From: Paracoccaceae bacterium
GTDB taxonomy: Bacteria; Pseudomonadota; Alphaproteobacteria; Rhodobacterales; Rhodobacteraceae
DNA: 64,000 bases
Direction of reading: 5' to 3'
Assembly (NCBI GenBank): GCA_030697175.1
Contig: JAUYQR010000015.1
Location: 62,001 to 126,000 of the forward strand
Part shown: piece after piece, positions 33,599 to 44,576 of the stretch
How the letters are laid out: each line of letters starts with the position of its first letter
Numbering within the stretch: the stretch's first letter is position 1
Notes under the pieces: generated by a model
Seen by the model: the letters and a program-made list of their open reading frames with translations, nothing else
Told to the model about the DNA's origin: nothing
Databases searched by the model: none
Made by a program: the position numbers and the translations under genes

Positions 33599-35137
33599 TC
33601 AATTCAGGGCCACCTGCCCGGCCACATCGGGCAGGGCAGCGTGGTAGTCGGAGACAAGGGCGGCGACGCTTGGCCCGATGATGTCGGTGACAAGACTTGG
33701 GTAGACGCCAAGGATCAGGGTCATCGCGACAAGGGGCGCGAAGATCAGCTTTTCGCGGCGGTCCATGTCGGTGATGGTTTTCAGCGCCTCTTTCACCAGC
33801 GCGCCGAACATGACGCGGCGATACAGCCACAGCGCATAGGCCGCCGACAGGATCACGCCCGAGGTCGCCACGGCGGCGACCCAGGTGTTGACCTGGAAGA
33901 TGCCGACCAGAGTGAGGAATTCACCGACGAAACCCGAGGTGCCGGGCAGGCCGACGTTGGCCATCGTAAAGAACATGAACACCAGCGCATAGGCGGGCAT
34001 CCGGTTCACAAGGCCGCCATAAGCCTCGATCTCGCGGGTGTGCATCCGGTCGTAGATCACGCCGACGCACAGGAACAAGGCGCCGGAAATGAAGCCGTGC
34101 GACAGCATCTGGAAGATCGCGCCATCGACACCCTGCTGGTTCACCGCGAAAATGCCCATCGTGACATAGCCCATGTGCGCGACCGACGAATAGGCGATCA
34201 GCTTTTTCATGTCGGTCTGCGCCAGTGCCACAAGCGAGGTATAGACAATGGCGATGGCTGACATCCACAGGACCAGCGGGCCAAGCACATCCGACCCCAC
34301 CGGGAACATCGGGATCGAGAACCGCAGGAAGCCGTAGCCGCCCATCTTCAGCAGGATCGCGGCCAGCACCACCGACCCCGCAGTCGGCGCCTGCACGTGC
34401 GCGTCGGGCAGCCAGGTATGCACAGGCCACATCGGCATCTTCACCGCGAAGGACGCGAAGAAGGCGAGGAAAAGCATGGTCTGCAGCCCACCAACCACCG
34501 GGATGCCAAGGATCGAGAAGGTCTCGGACCCGAAGTCATGCGCCAGCAGCTTCACGATGTCGGTGGTCCCGGCATCAAGATACATCGCGATCATCGCGAC
34601 CAGCATCAGCACCGAGCCGAGGAAGGTATAGAGGAAGAACTTGAAGGCCGCGTAGATCCGCTCCTTGCCGCCCCAGATGCCGATGATCAGGAACATCGGG
34701 ATCAGCCCGGCCTCGAAGAACAGATAGAACAGCACCAGGTCCAGCGCGCAGAACACGCCAAGCATCAGCGTTTCCAGGACCAGAAACGCGATCATGTATT
34801 CCTTGACCCGCGTTTCCACGTTCCAGCACGACAGGATCGTGATCGGCATCAGGAACGTCGTCAGCATCACGAACAGGATCGAGATGCCGTCAACACCCAT
34901 CCGGTAGCTGAGACCCATGATCCAGGCGCGTTCCTCGACGAACTGGAACCCGGTGTTCGACGGATCAAAGCGCAGCAGCACGAACAGCGAGATCAGGAAC
35001 GTCGCCGACGTCGTGAACAGCGCAAGCCATTTCGCCCCGCGCTGTGCCGCAGCGTCATCGCCACGCAGGAACAGCGCCATGATGATCGCCGCGACAAGCG
35101 GCAGGAAGGTGATGATCGAGAGAAGCTGGTTTTCCAT
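33599..35137 (-). CDS. nuoM: NADH-quinone oxidoreductase subunit M
   Basis: A 512-residue antiporter-like membrane subunit. [20 protein letters not shown] with the functional Glu (about residues 135-154), [20 protein letters not shown] with the conserved Lys and [20 protein letters not shown] (about 230-270) are intact. About 14 helices. It lies 12 bp after nuoL and 10 bp before nuoN. Confidence 0.97.
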   Translation of the reverse strand: MENQLLSIITFLPLVAAIIMALFLRGDDAAAQRGAKWLALFTTSATFLISLFVLLRFDPSNTGFQFVEERAWIMGLSYRMGVDGISILFVMLTTFLMPITILSCWNVETRVKEYMIAFLVLETLMLGVFCALDLVLFYLFFEAGLIPMFLIIGIWGGKERIYAAFKFFLYTFLGSVLMLVAMIAMYLDAGTTDIVKLLAHDFGSETFSILGIPVVGGLQTMLFLAFFASFAVKMPMWPVHTWLPDAHVQAPTAGSVVLAAILLKMGGYGFLRFSIPMFPVGSDVLGPLVLWMSAIAIVYTSLVALAQTDMKKLIAYSSVAHMGYVTMGIFAVNQQGVDGAIFQMLSHGFISGALFLCVGVIYDRMHTREIEAYGGLVNRMPAYALVFMFFTMANVGLPGTSGFVGEFLTLVGIFQVNTWVAAVATSGVILSAAYALWLYRRVMFGALVKEALKTITDMDRREKLIFAPLVAMTLILGVYPSLVTDIIGPSVAALVSDYHAALPDVAGQVALN

Positions 35138-35149
35138 GGTGCGCGCCCC

Positions 35150-37396
35150 TTACTTCGCGCCGCCGAACAGCGTCATCCAGGTAACCAGGGCTACGATCCC
35201 CAGAACCATCGCAAATGCATAGTGGAAGAGGTAGCCGGACTGCGCCCTTCCGGCGAGACGGGTGAAGAAGGGGATGATCCCCAAGGCCACCCCGTTGATC
35301 GAGCCGTCGATCACATCCCCGTCGCCGCGCTTCCACAGGAAGCCTCCAAGCCAGCGGGCCGGACGCACGATCATAAAGTCATAGGCCTCGTCGAAGTACC
35401 ACTTGTTCAAAAGGAACAGATACAGCGGGCGCTGCTGCGTGGCGAGGCGTCCGGGCAGGCTCGGGTCTTTGATGTAGAACAGCCAGGCCAGGGCAAAGCC
35501 GAACAGCATCGCCACGAAGGGCGAAACCTTGACCCAGGTCGGCACCAGATGGGCCGCGTTGATCATGGTGGTCGGCGCGTGGTCTGCCTTGGCGACCTTG
35601 TCGGCGTCAAGCCGGACGTCAACGCTGGCCTGTTCGTCTGCAGTGAACGGCAGCATCACCAGCGCACCCTGCGGCACGGCTCCGGCTTCGGCCCCAGCTT
35701 CGGCCCCAGCTTCGGCGGAATGGTCGGCGGCGGAGGCGGCTGCACCCTCGGTCGCGGCGGTCGCGCCATGGGCTTCGTCCGCTGCAGGGGCGGCTTCGCC
35801 AGACTGACCCTCTGCCTCGCTGTGCTCGGCAGTTGCCATCCCGAACCAGTCGCGGACGGCAGCCTCGTCGCCAAAGAACACCTTGTACCACAGCATCCCC
35901 GAGAACATCGCCCCAAGCGCCAGCGCGCCAAGCGGGATCAGCATGACCAACGGGCTTTCCTGCGGCTCGTGGTGCCCATGGTCGCCATGCCCGTTGTCAC
36001 CATGCCCATGGGCGTCGTGGCCGCCAGCGCGGCTGGTGCCGTAGAAGGTCAGGAACATCAACCGCCAGGAATAGAAGCTGGTCATCGCCGCTGCTACCAC
36101 CAGCAGCCAGAACGCATAGCCCGATCCGACCCAGGCGCTTTCGATCACCGCATCCTTCGACAGGAAGCCGGCAAAGCCGTAATGCGTCAGCGGAATGCCG
36201 ACCCCAGTGATCGCCAGCGTGCCGATCATCATCATCCAGAAGGTGAAGGGGATCTTCTTCCGCAGCCCGCCATAGTTGCGCATGTCCTGTTCGTGGTGCG
36301 TCGCGGTGATCACCGAGCCCGCGCCAAGGAACAGCATCGCCTTGAAGAAGGCATGGGTGAACAGGTGGAACATCGCCACCGAATACACGCCGACACCTGC
36401 CGCCACGAACATGTAGCCAAGCTGCGACATCGTCGAATAGGCAATCACGCGCTTGATGTCGTTCTGCACCAGACCGATCGTCGCCGCGACAAAGGCCGTG
36501 GTCGCCCCCAGCACCGTGATGAACGCGGTCGCTTGCGGCGCGTATTCATAGACCGGCGACATCCGGCAGACCAGGAACACCCCCGCCGTCACCATCGTCG
36601 CGGCGTGGATCAGCGCCGACACCGGCGTCGGGCCCTCCATCGCGTCCGGCAGCCAGGTGTGCAGGAACAGCTGTGCCGATTTGCCCATCGCCCCGATGAA
36701 CAGCAGCACACCGACAAGGTTCGCCGCGTTCCACTCGCCCCACAGGAAGGTCAGGTTGGTTTCCGCCAGCGCAGGCGCGGCAGCAAACACGTCGTCAAAG
36801 CGGATGCTGTCGGTCAGGTAGAACAGCGCAAAGATCCCCAGCGCAAAGCCGAAGTCACCGACACGGTTGACGACGAAAGCCTTGATCGCGGCGGCATTGG
36901 CGCTTGGCTTGCGGTAGTAGAACCCGATCAGCAGGTAGGACGCGACGCCGACGCCTTCCCAGCCGAAGAACATCTGCACCAGGTTGTCCGACGTCACCAG
37001 CATCAGCATGGAGAAGGTGAAGAACGACAGATAGGCAAAGAACCGCGCCCGATAAGGCTCGTCGTCGCCCCAGTTCTCGTCATGCGCCATGTAGCCGAAG
37101 GAATAGAGGTGCACGAGCGCCGAGACCGAGTTCACCACCACCAGCATGATCGCCGTCAATCGGTCGAGGCGGATCGCCCACTCGGTCGCAAGGCTGCCGC
37201 TTTCGATCCAGCGCATCAGCACGATCTGCTGCGTCTCGCCATCGAAGGTCAGGAAGATGATCCACGACAGCGCCGCCGCCAGGAACAAGAGCGCGGTCGC
37301 AATCACCTGCCCGGCACGCTCGCCAATGATGCGCCAGCCAAAGCCGCAGATCAGCGCGCCGATCAGCGGCGCAAAAAGAATGATCGTTGCCATCAC
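35150..37396 (-). CDS. nuoL: NADH-quinone oxidoreductase subunit L with His-rich and Ala/Glu-rich loop inserts
   Basis: A 748-residue distal proton-pumping subunit, about 130 residues longer than E. coli NuoL (613). The core motifs are [20 protein letters not shown] with Glu (about residue 142), [20 protein letters not shown] with Lys (about 224-243) and the long lateral helix near the C-terminus. Extra length comes from a His-rich segment at about 456-480 ([18 protein letters not shown]) and an Ala/Glu/Gly low-complexity segment at about 525-575 containing a tandem EAGA repeat. Both fall in cytoplasm- or periplasm-facing loops between late helices. Confidence 0.96.
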   Translation of the reverse strand: MMATIILFAPLIGALICGFGWRIIGERAGQVIATALLFLAAALSWIIFLTFDGETQQIVLMRWIESGSLATEWAIRLDRLTAIMLVVVNSVSALVHLYSFGYMAHDENWGDDEPYRARFFAYLSFFTFSMLMLVTSDNLVQMFFGWEGVGVASYLLIGFYYRKPSANAAAIKAFVVNRVGDFGFALGIFALFYLTDSIRFDDVFAAAPALAETNLTFLWGEWNAANLVGVLLFIGAMGKSAQLFLHTWLPDAMEGPTPVSALIHAATMVTAGVFLVCRMSPVYEYAPQATAFITVLGATTAFVAATIGLVQNDIKRVIAYSTMSQLGYMFVAAGVGVYSVAMFHLFTHAFFKAMLFLGAGSVITATHHEQDMRNYGGLRKKIPFTFWMMMIGTLAITGVGIPLTHYGFAGFLSKDAVIESAWVGSGYAFWLLVVAAAMTSFYSWRLMFLTFYGTSRAGGHDAHGHGDNGHGDHGHHEPQESPLVMLIPLGALALGAMFSGMLWYKVFFGDEAAVRDWFGMATAEHSEAEGQSGEAAPAADEAHGATAATEGAAASAADHSAEAGAEAGAEAGAVPQGALVMLPFTADEQASVDVRLDADKVAKADHAPTTMINAAHLVPTWVKVSPFVAMLFGFALAWLFYIKDPSLPGRLATQQRPLYLFLLNKWYFDEAYDFMIVRPARWLGGFLWKRGDGDVIDGSINGVALGIIPFFTRLAGRAQSGYLFHYAFAMVLGIVALVTWMTLFGGAK

Positions 37397-37399
37397 GGG

Positions 37400-37705
37400 T
37401 CAGCCTTTCATCACGTTGACGTCTTCCACGTCGATCGTGCCGCGGTTGCGGAAGAACACGACGAGGATGGCAAGGCCGATGGCCGCTTCGGCGGCTGCGA
37501 CGGTCAGGACGAACATGGTGAAGATCTGCCCGACCAGATCGCCCGCGAAGGACGAAAAGGCGACAAGGTTGATGTTCACCGCCAGAAGCATCAACTCGAT
37601 CGACATCAGGATCACGATCACGTTCTTCCGGTTGAGGAAGATCCCGAAGATGCCGATGACGAACAGCGCCGCCGCCACCGTCAGGTAATGTTCAAGTCCA
37701 ACCAT
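37400..37705 (-). CDS. nuoK: NADH-quinone oxidoreductase subunit K
   Basis: A 101-residue three-helix subunit: [20 protein letters not shown], then [20 protein letters not shown] with the functional Glu (about residue 36), and [20 protein letters not shown] with the second Glu. It lies 3 bp before nuoL. Confidence 0.96.
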   Translation of the reverse strand: MVGLEHYLTVAAALFVIGIFGIFLNRKNVIVILMSIELMLLAVNINLVAFSSFAGDLVGQIFTMFVLTVAAAEAAIGLAILVVFFRNRGTIDVEDVNVMKG

Positions 37706-37747
37706 CTCACGTTCCCTCCGGGTCTTTTGCCCGTTGTCTTCTGTCTT

Positions 37748-37761
37748 GCCCCCGTGGGGGC
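37748..37761. other. Hairpin in the nuoJ-nuoK spacer
   Basis: GCCCCC - GT - GGGGGC in a 67-bp spacer, one of the largest gaps within the nuo gene run. It could act as an attenuator or processing/stability element that sets J/K stoichiometry. No T-run follows on the minus strand, so termination is not expected. Confidence 0.4.
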
Positions 37762-37772
37762 GCGGAATGGGC

Positions 37773-38381
37773 CTAAAGCCCCTGTCCCGGTTTCACGTCC
37801 TTCAGTTCCATCGCCTTGGCCGGGTCGCGCCACATCTGCTGCAGCACGTTCTGGCGCTTGATGTCGCGGCGGTGACGCAGGGTCAGCAGGATCGCTCCGA
37901 TCATCGCGACCAGGAGGATCAGGCCTGACAACTGGAACAGCAGGAAATAGCGGTCGTAGAGGATCATCCCCAGCGCGCGCGTATTCTCGATCTCGGTCGG
38001 GGTGACGGCCTGACGCAGACCCTCGGCACCGGGTGCTGCATCCCAGACACCAACGCCGATTGCGATCTGCATCAGAAGCACGACACCGATCAGCAGGCCC
38101 AAGGGCATGTACCGCGCCAGTTCGCCCTTCAACTCGGCAAAGTCGATGTCCAGCATCATCACGACAAACAGGAACAGAACCGCCACCGCGCCGACGTAGA
38201 CGATAACCAGCAGCATCGCTACGAATTCTGCACCCAGCAGCACGAAAAGTCCCGAGGTCGACAGGAATGCAAGGATCAGCCACAGCACCGAATGCACCGG
38301 GTTGCGGCTGATCGTGACCATCAGGCCCGCGACCACCGTGACGCTGGCAAAGGCGTAAAAGGCAAAGTCAACGACGGTCAT
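37773..38381 (-). CDS. nuoJ: NADH-quinone oxidoreductase subunit J
   Basis: A 202-residue subunit with five helices: [40 protein letters not shown] and [20 protein letters not shown], the pi-bulge helix TM3 with conserved Tyr/Gly/Val. A C-terminal [20 protein letters not shown] tail is cytoplasmic. The start overlaps the preceding carboxymuconolactone-decarboxylase-family stop by ATGA. Confidence 0.95.
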   Translation of the reverse strand: MTVVDFAFYAFASVTVVAGLMVTISRNPVHSVLWLILAFLSTSGLFVLLGAEFVAMLLVIVYVGAVAVLFLFVVMMLDIDFAELKGELARYMPLGLLIGVVLLMQIAIGVGVWDAAPGAEGLRQAVTPTEIENTRALGMILYDRYFLLFQLSGLILLVAMIGAILLTLRHRRDIKRQNVLQQMWRDPAKAMELKDVKPGQGL

Positions 38382-38800
38382 GCGTCTTTCTCCCCGGTGT
38401 CGTCGGCGGTCTCGGCAAAGACCTGTTGCGCGATCTCCAGCGCCTTCTGCATGGCGGGCACGCCGCCGAACATGCTCATCTGCCAGATCACCTCGGCGAC
38501 CTCGCGCTTCGTGGCCCCGGCGGCAAGGCCGTTCTTGATGGTCATCCGCAACTGCGGCTCGCCGATCGGGCCAAGCACGGTCTGCGCGGCAATCGTCACC
38601 AGAAACCGGGTCCGCGCATCAAGCCCTTCGGGATTGAAGGTCTTGCCGAACCACATTTCCAGAATTTCCTTCGGCATCGCCGGGAACATCTTTTCCCATC
38701 CCTTGACGTCGGCGTTTTCCATCGCTGGCGCGAACGCCTTGGCCATTTTCTGGCCCTGCTCCATCATCGCGGCGAAGATCTTGGCGAAATCGTCGGTCAT
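38378..38800 (-). CDS. Carboxymuconolactone-decarboxylase-family protein in the nuo operon
   Basis: A 140-residue all-helical protein of the CMD/AhpD superfamily: [20 protein letters not shown] (about 60-79), [20 protein letters not shown] and [20 protein letters not shown]. The catalytic CxxC of AhpD-type peroxidases is absent, so it resembles the cofactor-free PcaC-type branch or a structural relative. It is wedged between nuoI (1-base TGATG overlap) and nuoJ (ATGA overlap), so coupled translation with complex I is certain. Its role there is unknown; a complex I assembly or redox-stress companion is inference. Confidence 0.88.
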   Translation of the reverse strand: MTDDFAKIFAAMMEQGQKMAKAFAPAMENADVKGWEKMFPAMPKEILEMWFGKTFNPEGLDARTRFLVTIAAQTVLGPIGEPQLRMTIKNGLAAGATKREVAEVIWQMSMFGGVPAMQKALEIAQQVFAETADDTGEKDA

Positions 38801-39300
38801 CAGCGGTACGGCGCGTCGAGTTCAAGGTTGCGGGCGATTTCGCCTTCCCAGCGTTCGCCGTTCGCCAGAAGCTTGTCCTTGTTGTACAAAAGCTCCTCGC
38901 GGGTCTCGGTGGAAAACTCGAAGTTCGGGCCCTCGACGATGGCGTCGACCGGGCACGCCTCCTGGCAAAAGCCGCAGTAGATGCACTTGGTCATGTCGAT
39001 GTCGTAGCGCGTGGTGCGACGGCTGCCGTCCTCGCGCGGTTCGGCGTCGATGGTGATCGCCTGCGCCGGGCAGATCGCCTCGCACAGCTTGCACGCAATG
39101 CAGCGTTCCTCGCCGTTGGGGTAGCGGCGCAGCGCGTGTTCGCCCCGGAACCGCGGCGACAGCGGGCCCTTTTCATGCGGGTAGTTCAGCGTGGTTTTCG
39201 GCTTGAAGAAGTATTTCATGCCAAGGCCGAAACCCTTGATGAAATCCATCAGCAGGAAATAGCGGGTCGCGCGGTTCCAGTCGATGTTGGACATCTTCAT
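38800..39300 (-). CDS. nuoI: NADH-quinone oxidoreductase subunit I
   Basis: A 166-residue ferredoxin-like subunit carrying clusters N6a and N6b: [12 protein letters not shown] (about residues 61-72) and [12 protein letters not shown] (about 100-111). N-terminal [20 protein letters not shown] is the amphipathic membrane-contact helix. ATG 39300 overlaps the upstream gene's TGA (ATGA); ATG 39294 is an alternative. Confidence 0.96.
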   Translation of the reverse strand: MKMSNIDWNRATRYFLLMDFIKGFGLGMKYFFKPKTTLNYPHEKGPLSPRFRGEHALRRYPNGEERCIACKLCEAICPAQAITIDAEPREDGSRRTTRYDIDMTKCIYCGFCQEACPVDAIVEGPNFEFSTETREELLYNKDKLLANGERWEGEIARNLELDAPYR

Positions 39301-39899
39301 TCCCAAGTTTCGCAGCGCTTCTTGAGCACCTGCATCTGTTCATCAATCACGTCCTGCAGGGCAACACCCTCAAGGTCGCTCACGAGCACCTCAAGCAAGT
39401 TTTCTGACATTTCTACAAAGCACTTAGTGGCCCGCATTTCCTTCATGAAGGTCTCATCTTCAGCGATGTGCGTTGCATCTTCGGGGAACTCTGCCCCTCG
39501 CCAATCAGCATCCGAGGGCGTCAAGCACTTGGTAACAGCAAGCCCCGCGCGAAGACGGTCCATGGCTTCGCCTCGATACTCCGGCGAACGTCCCGCTGTT
39601 CGTGCTGTGGTAACCGAGTCCAACAGGGCAAAGGCTGACATGGTCCATACCCGAATTCGGGCACTTGCCGGGGACATCCAAGCTGGCAGTTCTGACGTGG
39701 CCGCGGGGACTTGCCAAGGCGAAGGCGCCCCTCCGGCACTCGCCTCAAATGCCACAAGCTGCGGTCCGCACAAATCTTCGGCCAGTTGACGAGGAGTAGG
39801 TTTTGACTGCTGCGCCGATGCGGTAGCACCCAGGAAAGAAAGCAGCATCGCCGTTGCTAGGCCCGGTGTAGTCAATCTCGGGAGGTGTGCTCGCATCAT
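39297..39899 (-). CDS. Hypothetical exported protein inserted between nuoH and nuoI
   Basis: A 200-residue protein with a signal peptide ([20 protein letters not shown], then [10 protein letters not shown]) and a mature helical domain with three Cys ([24 protein letters not shown] and [20 protein letters not shown] plus a late KKRCETWE, four in all). I do not recognise the family. Codon use is visibly more AT-rich than its neighbours (for example around 39380-39470). Start and stop are nested exactly into the operon: TGATG with nuoH, ATGA with nuoI. It is either a recent arrival that became coupled, or a fast-evolving complex I companion. Confidence 0.75.
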   Translation of the reverse strand: MMRAHLPRLTTPGLATAMLLSFLGATASAQQSKPTPRQLAEDLCGPQLVAFEASAGGAPSPWQVPAATSELPAWMSPASARIRVWTMSAFALLDSVTTARTAGRSPEYRGEAMDRLRAGLAVTKCLTPSDADWRGAEFPEDATHIAEDETFMKEMRATKCFVEMSENLLEVLVSDLEGVALQDVIDEQMQVLKKRCETWE

Positions 39900-40936
39900 C
39901 AGCCTCCAATCGCCCAGCGGGCCCAGAAGCCACCGAACACTTCGAATTTCGCAAGGAACGCCACCAACACCACCCAGCCCAGCGACAAGGGCAGGAACAC
40001 CTTCCAGCCGATCCGCATCAACTGGTCATAGCGGTAGCGGGGCACGATCGCCTTCACCATGGCGAACATGAAGAAGAAGAACCACATCTTGCCGACCATC
40101 CACCACCAGCCATCGGCCAGTCCGGGAATGGGCGACAGCCAGCCGCCGAAGAACAGCAAGGACATCAGCGCGCACATCAGGAAGATCGCGATGTATTCGC
40201 CGGCCATGAACAGAAGGTAGGGCGTCGAGGAATATTCCACCATGAACCCGGCCACCAGTTCCGATTCCGCTTCCGGCAGATCGAACGGCGGGCGGTTGGT
40301 TTCCGCCAAGGCGCTGATGAAGAACAGGAAAACCATCGGGAAGTGCGGCAGCCAGTACCAGTTGAACAGCCCCCAGTCACCGTCCTGCGCCGCCACGATG
40401 GCCGAAAAGTTCATCCCCCCGGTCGAGATGATGATGCCGATGATGATCAGGCCCAGCGACACCTCGTAGGAAATCATCTGCGCCGCAGACCGCAACGAGC
40501 CAAGAAACGGGTATTTGGAGTTCGACGCCCAGCCGCCCATGATCACGCCGTAAACCTCCAGCGAGGACACCGCGAACACGAACAGGATCGCCACGTTGAT
40601 GTTGGCCAGAACCCAGCCGTCATCGAACGGGATCACCGCCCAGGCCAGGATCGCCAGCACGAAGGACAGCATCGGCGCCAGAAAGAACACCGGGCGGTCG
40701 GCTCCGGCAGGCACCACGATTTCCTTGACCACATATTTCAGCGCGTCGGCCACCGATTGCAGCAGGCCAAAGGCGCCCACCACGTTCGGCCCCTTGCGAA
40801 GCTGGACCGCAGCCCAGATCTTCCGGTCGCCATAGACGAGGAACAGCAGGCTGATCATCACGAAGGCAACGATAAGAAGGCTTTGTGCCGCAATCAGCAC
40901 CGCCGTTCCGAACCCCGTGGAAAGAAACCCGTCCAT
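39899..40936 (-). CDS. nuoH: NADH-quinone oxidoreductase subunit H
   Basis: A 345-residue membrane subunit with about eight helices lining the quinone chamber. [20 protein letters not shown] (about residues 30-49), [20 protein letters not shown] and [20 protein letters not shown] (about 205-224) are the diagnostic loops. It closes with a stop overlapped by the next start. Confidence 0.97.
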   Translation of the reverse strand: MDGFLSTGFGTAVLIAAQSLLIVAFVMISLLFLVYGDRKIWAAVQLRKGPNVVGAFGLLQSVADALKYVVKEIVVPAGADRPVFFLAPMLSFVLAILAWAVIPFDDGWVLANINVAILFVFAVSSLEVYGVIMGGWASNSKYPFLGSLRSAAQMISYEVSLGLIIIGIIISTGGMNFSAIVAAQDGDWGLFNWYWLPHFPMVFLFFISALAETNRPPFDLPEAESELVAGFMVEYSSTPYLLFMAGEYIAIFLMCALMSLLFFGGWLSPIPGLADGWWWMVGKMWFFFFMFAMVKAIVPRYRYDQLMRIGWKVFLPLSLGWVVLVAFLAKFEVFGGFWARWAIGG

Positions 40937-40950
40937 GTCAGCCCCTTACT

Positions 40951-41355
40951 TCAAACCGTCGGTATTCCAAGCTCTGCACATTCCGCCGCCGTCACTTCGG
41001 CGTCGATGGTGCGCAGGCCCTCGGGCAAGGTCGCAGAGATCATGTAGACCGCATCTCCGTACCACGTCCGTCCGTCTTTCTTCACGATGGTGCGCACTTG
41101 CCGTGCGAACCCGTATTCCTTGTCCAGCGCATATTGCGCCGCCGCACAGCGACCATAGGCCTCGACATCCGCCCTGCCCGTCGCGCCAGTCATTGCCACG
41201 TTGAAGCTGACCAGCCCGTCATCCAGCAGGATCGTCTGTATGCCACCGTATTGCTGCTGGCCGCGTCCGTCTGTCACCTCCGCCGATTGCGTGCAAGCCC
41301 CCAGCGCCGCCGTGGCGGTGGTGAGTGTCGCGGCAAGGGTGAAGGGGTGGACCAA
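40951..41355 (-). CDS. Putative lipoprotein between nuoG and nuoH
   Basis: A 134-residue protein beginning at TTG 41355 (no ATG available; GGAG of the nuoG end lies seven bases upstream). The signal peptide ends in a lipobox, ATAALGAC, so the mature protein would start CTQSAEV. The body contains GRGQQQYGGIQTILLDDGLV, RTWYGDAVYMISATLPEGLR and ends AECAELGIPTV with two further Cys. Similar genes occur at this position in other Rhodobacteraceae as far as I recall, without known function. It would sit on the periplasmic side near the complex I membrane arm. Confidence 0.72.
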   Translation of the reverse strand: MVHPFTLAATLTTATAALGACTQSAEVTDGRGQQQYGGIQTILLDDGLVSFNVAMTGATGRADVEAYGRCAAAQYALDKEYGFARQVRTIVKKDGRTWYGDAVYMISATLPEGLRTIDAEVTAAECAELGIPTV

Positions 41356-41359
41356 CGCC

Positions 41360-43381
41360 TTACTCCGCCGCCATCGCCGGGGTGGCGCGGGCTTTCGCCA
41401 TCGCCGACAGTTCCGCCATCACCGAAGATGCCCGCGCGACCGGGTTGGTCAGGTAGAAATCCTTGATCGCGTTGCGGAAATCAGCCTTGCCCATCGCCTT
41501 CACCGGCAGCGCCGACCATGCGTTCTGCGCCACCCGATCGACGCCCCCCAGATGCGGATGCGCCGTCACCAGCGCGCGGCGCAACGCGGCAAGGCTGTCC
41601 CACGGCAGGGTGGCCCCCAACTCGGCCGACAATGCCCGCAGAATGGCCCAGTTTTCCTTCGCCTCACCGGGGGCAAACCCGGCGCGGAACGCCAGTTGCG
41701 GTCGGCCTTCGGTGTTGACGAAAAGACCGTTTTCCTCGGTCCAGGCCGCGCCCGGCAGGATGATGTCGGCGCGCGCAGCACCCCGGTCGCCGTGACTGCC
41801 CTGATAAATCACGAACGGCCCCTCGGCGATCACCACCTCGTCCGCGCCAAGGTTGTAGATCACCTCGGCCCCCTCGGTCGCCGCCGCCAGACCACCCTCG
41901 GTCGCGGCGCCTACATCCATCGCGCCGACGCGCGATGCAGCCGTGTGCAGGATCAAGAGTTTCGAGTTCGAGTTTTCCGCCAGCTTCATCGCATGGGCCA
42001 GCACCGCCTCGCCATCGGCTTCGGTGATCGCCCCCTGCCCGACGATGACGATCGACGCCTTCGCCTTCGTCTCGTCGCTGATCACCTGCGACGACAGCTT
42101 TTCCAGCGCCGCACGGTCGGTGCCGACATGGACATGGTCATAGGTCAGATCGACCGCCTCGCCCACCAGCCCGACCGTCGCACCCAAGCTCCACGCCTTG
42201 CGGATGCGCGCGTTCAAAACCGGAGCCTCGACCCGCGGGTTGGTGCCGATCAACTGGATCATCTTTGCGCTGTCGATATCCTCGATCGTCGCGGTGCCGA
42301 CATAGCCCGAACGGTTGCCGATCGGCAGCTTGGCGTTGTCGGTGCGGCACTCGATGCGGCCACCGATGCTGCGGATAAGCTGGGTCAGGCTGAACACGGC
42401 CTCGACCGGCACCAGATCACCGACCAGCGCCGCGACCTTCCTGCCCTGCATCGCCGCCGCCGCCATCGTCAGCGCCTCGGCCCACGACGCTTTGCGCAAG
42501 CGGCCGTTCTCGCGCACATATGGCGTATCCAGCCGTTGGCGGCGCAACCCGTCCCAGACGAAGCGGGTCTTGTCGGAAATCCATTCCTCGTTCACGCCGT
42601 CATGGTTGCGCGGCAGGATGCGCATGACTTCGCGGCCCTTGGTGTCGACCCGGATGTTCGACCCAAGCGCGTCCATCACGTCGATGGTCTCGGTCTTGGT
42701 CAACTCCCAGGGCCGGGCGGTGAAGGCATAGGGCTTCGAGGTCAGCGCGCCAACCGGGCAAAGGTCGATGATGTTGCCCTGCAGGTTCGAATCCAGCGTC
42801 AGGTTCAGGTAGCTGGTGATCTCACTGTCTTCGCCGCGCCCGGTCTGGCCCATCTGGGTGATCCCGGCGACTTCCGAGGTGAACCGAACGCAGCGCGTGC
42901 AGGAAATGCAGCGCGTCATATGGGTTTCGACCAAGGGGCCAAGGTTCAGGTCTTCGGTCGCGCGCTTCGGTTCGCGGTAGCGGCTGAAATCGACGCCGTA
43001 GGCCATCGCCTGATCCTGCAGGTCACACTCGCCGCCCTGGTCGCAGATCGGGCAATCGAGCGGGTGGTTGATCAGCAGGAACTCCATCACCCCCTCGCGG
43101 GCCTTCTTCACCATCGGCGAGCGGGTCTTGACCAAGGGCGCCTCGCCGTTCGGGCCGGGGCGCAGGTCCTTGACCTGCATCGCACAGCTTGCCGCAGGCT
43201 TCGGCGGGCCGCCCACCACCTCGACCAGACACATCCGGCAGTTGCCGGCGATGGTCAGGCGTTCGTGGTAGCAGAACCGCGGGATTTCCACCCCGGCCAC
43301 TTCGGCGGCCTGAATGATGGTCATCGCGCCATCCACCTCGACGATGGTGCCGTCGATGCTGATTTTCTTCAAGTTAGACAT
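41360..43381 (-). CDS. nuoG: NADH-quinone oxidoreductase subunit G
   Basis: A 673-residue subunit. The N-terminal [2Fe-2S] domain has [19 protein letters not shown], and C-terminal of that the His-Cys [4Fe-4S] set ([17 protein letters not shown]). [16 protein letters not shown] and [10 protein letters not shown] bind the next [4Fe-4S] cluster. The rest is the molybdopterin-oxidoreductase-like domain without cofactor, as in mitochondrial 75-kDa subunits. It starts inside the last codons of the 59-residue gene (8-base overlap). Confidence 0.96.
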   Translation of the reverse strand: MSNLKKISIDGTIVEVDGAMTIIQAAEVAGVEIPRFCYHERLTIAGNCRMCLVEVVGGPPKPAASCAMQVKDLRPGPNGEAPLVKTRSPMVKKAREGVMEFLLINHPLDCPICDQGGECDLQDQAMAYGVDFSRYREPKRATEDLNLGPLVETHMTRCISCTRCVRFTSEVAGITQMGQTGRGEDSEITSYLNLTLDSNLQGNIIDLCPVGALTSKPYAFTARPWELTKTETIDVMDALGSNIRVDTKGREVMRILPRNHDGVNEEWISDKTRFVWDGLRRQRLDTPYVRENGRLRKASWAEALTMAAAAMQGRKVAALVGDLVPVEAVFSLTQLIRSIGGRIECRTDNAKLPIGNRSGYVGTATIEDIDSAKMIQLIGTNPRVEAPVLNARIRKAWSLGATVGLVGEAVDLTYDHVHVGTDRAALEKLSSQVISDETKAKASIVIVGQGAITEADGEAVLAHAMKLAENSNSKLLILHTAASRVGAMDVGAATEGGLAAATEGAEVIYNLGADEVVIAEGPFVIYQGSHGDRGAARADIILPGAAWTEENGLFVNTEGRPQLAFRAGFAPGEAKENWAILRALSAELGATLPWDSLAALRRALVTAHPHLGGVDRVAQNAWSALPVKAMGKADFRNAIKDFYLTNPVARASSVMAELSAMAKARATPAMAAE

Positions 43382-43553
43382 GCGCCCGGTCCTTCCGCAG
43401 CAGCCCGATTACCGCATCGCGCAGCCGGGCGATCAACCCGCCCTGCGCGACCGGGGCCGCCTGTTTCGTCGTATCCTGTTCAAACGACAGGTGTTTCACC
43501 CGCGCGTCGATGTCGCGCATCTGGTAGTTGGGATCAAGACCGCCATAGCACAT
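43374..43553 (-). CDS. 59-residue conserved small protein upstream of nuoG
   Basis: [20 protein letters not shown] opens a 59-residue protein; the rest is [20 protein letters not shown] and [16 protein letters not shown], with a C-terminal amphipathic/basic helix. No signal peptide. ATG 43553 lies 5 bp after the DUF3291 gene and the stop overlaps nuoG by 8 bases, so it is a real operon member. The first residues and overall size look familiar from related nuo operons, but no function is known. Confidence 0.72.
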   Translation of the reverse strand: MCYGGLDPNYQMRDIDARVKHLSFEQDTTKQAAPVAQGGLIARLRDAVIGLLRKDRAHV

Positions 43554-43558
43554 GCCCG

Positions 43559-44059
43559 TCACTCCGCCGCTACCTTGGTGCAGCCGTGGGTTTTCCACAG
43601 GTGCGCGTCTTGCAGATATTTCCAGCCAAAGGCGTGGTCGCTGTCGCCATGCGCCTGCAGATGGTCCAGCCGCGCCAACGCCTCTTGCAACGTCGGCCGA
43701 TGCCCGACCGGCACCCACCACATCACGAAATGCATCCGGCCCAGCACCTCGAACCACTCCTGCCGCCGTTCGTAAAACGCCCGGTGGACAGTGTTCCACA
43801 CAAAGGTTTCCAGCGTCGCCACGCTTTCCCACACCGTCAGGTTCGAGACATACTGCGGGTCGCCGTCGATCTTGGCTTCGGTGTTTCCGGTGCCGGGTTC
43901 GCCCGACCCCTCCATCATCCAGACAAAGCCGGGCATGCGTTTGCCCAGACCGTTGACGCGGTCAAGCGCCGCCATGAACTCGGCCACACGCGGGTCGGCG
44001 GTGGGGGCCAGCAGGCGCCCCACGTTCAACTCGGCCAGATGCATGGCGGGGCCCGTCAT
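43559..44059 (-). CDS. DUF3291 family protein in the nuo operon
   Basis: A 166-residue ferredoxin-fold-like (antibiotic biosynthesis monooxygenase-type) protein: MHLAELNVGRLLAPTADPRV, NGLGKRMPGFVWMMEGSGEP, and the segment ending WESVATLETFVWNTVHRAFY with aromatic residues, then HFVMWWVPVGHRPTLQEALA. The DUF3291 family has no assigned role. ATG 44059 overlaps the upstream DUF5333 stop by ATGA. The Trp/His-rich pocket suggests binding of an aromatic or haem-like ligand, which is inference. Confidence 0.85.
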   Translation of the reverse strand: MTGPAMHLAELNVGRLLAPTADPRVAEFMAALDRVNGLGKRMPGFVWMMEGSGEPGTGNTEAKIDGDPQYVSNLTVWESVATLETFVWNTVHRAFYERRQEWFEVLGRMHFVMWWVPVGHRPTLQEALARLDHLQAHGDSDHAFGWKYLQDAHLWKTHGCTKVAAE

Positions 44060-44469
44060 TTCGAAGACCTCAACAACTCGCCGATCAGCGAGCCTTTCGC
44101 GATCTCGGCCTCGCCCACCGCGCAATAGGTTTCGGGCTGGCCCTCCACCGCGCCGGCAGCCTTCAGATACTCCGCCGCTTCGGCCTTGATGCGCGCCTTT
44201 TCGGCGTCGTTGCGGATGAACGCCTCCACGTCGGCGCGCGCGTAACCCTTGTTCAGCGCGTATTGCTTCAAACCCTCGATCTTGCCCAACACCACGAACA
44301 TCCGCGCATGGATCGTCGGGCAGGTCTTGCGGATCACGTCACCGATCCGGCCCGCGCGCAGGCTGTCGTTGATGAAGGTTTCCTCGGCCAGCGGCTCAAG
44401 CGCAAAGGCAGGGGTGGCCGTCATCAGGGCGACAAAGGCAATCGTCAGTCGGTCAGCTTGGCGTTTCAT
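44056..44469 (-). CDS. DUF5333 family exported protein in the nuo operon
   Basis: A 137-residue protein with a Sec signal peptide (MKRQADRLTIAFVALMTATP, cleaved after AFA) and a helical mature domain: LAEETFINDSLRAGRIGDVI, then RKTCPTIHARMFVVLGKIEG and YCAVGEAEIAKGSLIGELL. Two Cys could form a disulfide. AGGAGG precedes ATG 44469, one of the clearest ribosome sites in the operon; the in-frame extension to 44664 is unsupported. The domain name reflects Rhodobacteraceae-restricted proteins of unknown function. Confidence 0.82.
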   Translation of the reverse strand: MKRQADRLTIAFVALMTATPAFALEPLAEETFINDSLRAGRIGDVIRKTCPTIHARMFVVLGKIEGLKQYALNKGYARADVEAFIRNDAEKARIKAEAAEYLKAAGAVEGQPETYCAVGEAEIAKGSLIGELLRSSK

Positions 44470-44576
44470 CGGGGCCTCCTTGGCAGAAACTGCCGCAGAG
44501 ATGGGTGCAAAGCCCCTTGATATGCCATGACAAAGCCACCCGATCAGCGGTTTGTGACCGAAGGTTACGCGATAAG

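Noticed and set aside
34397-37861. A 1154-codon open frame on the plus strand across nuoL/nuoM/nuoK/nuoJ
   Set aside because: It is antisense to well-recognised complex I genes, and its translation is Arg/His/Gln/Asp-rich noise. High GC leaves few stops in shadow frames.
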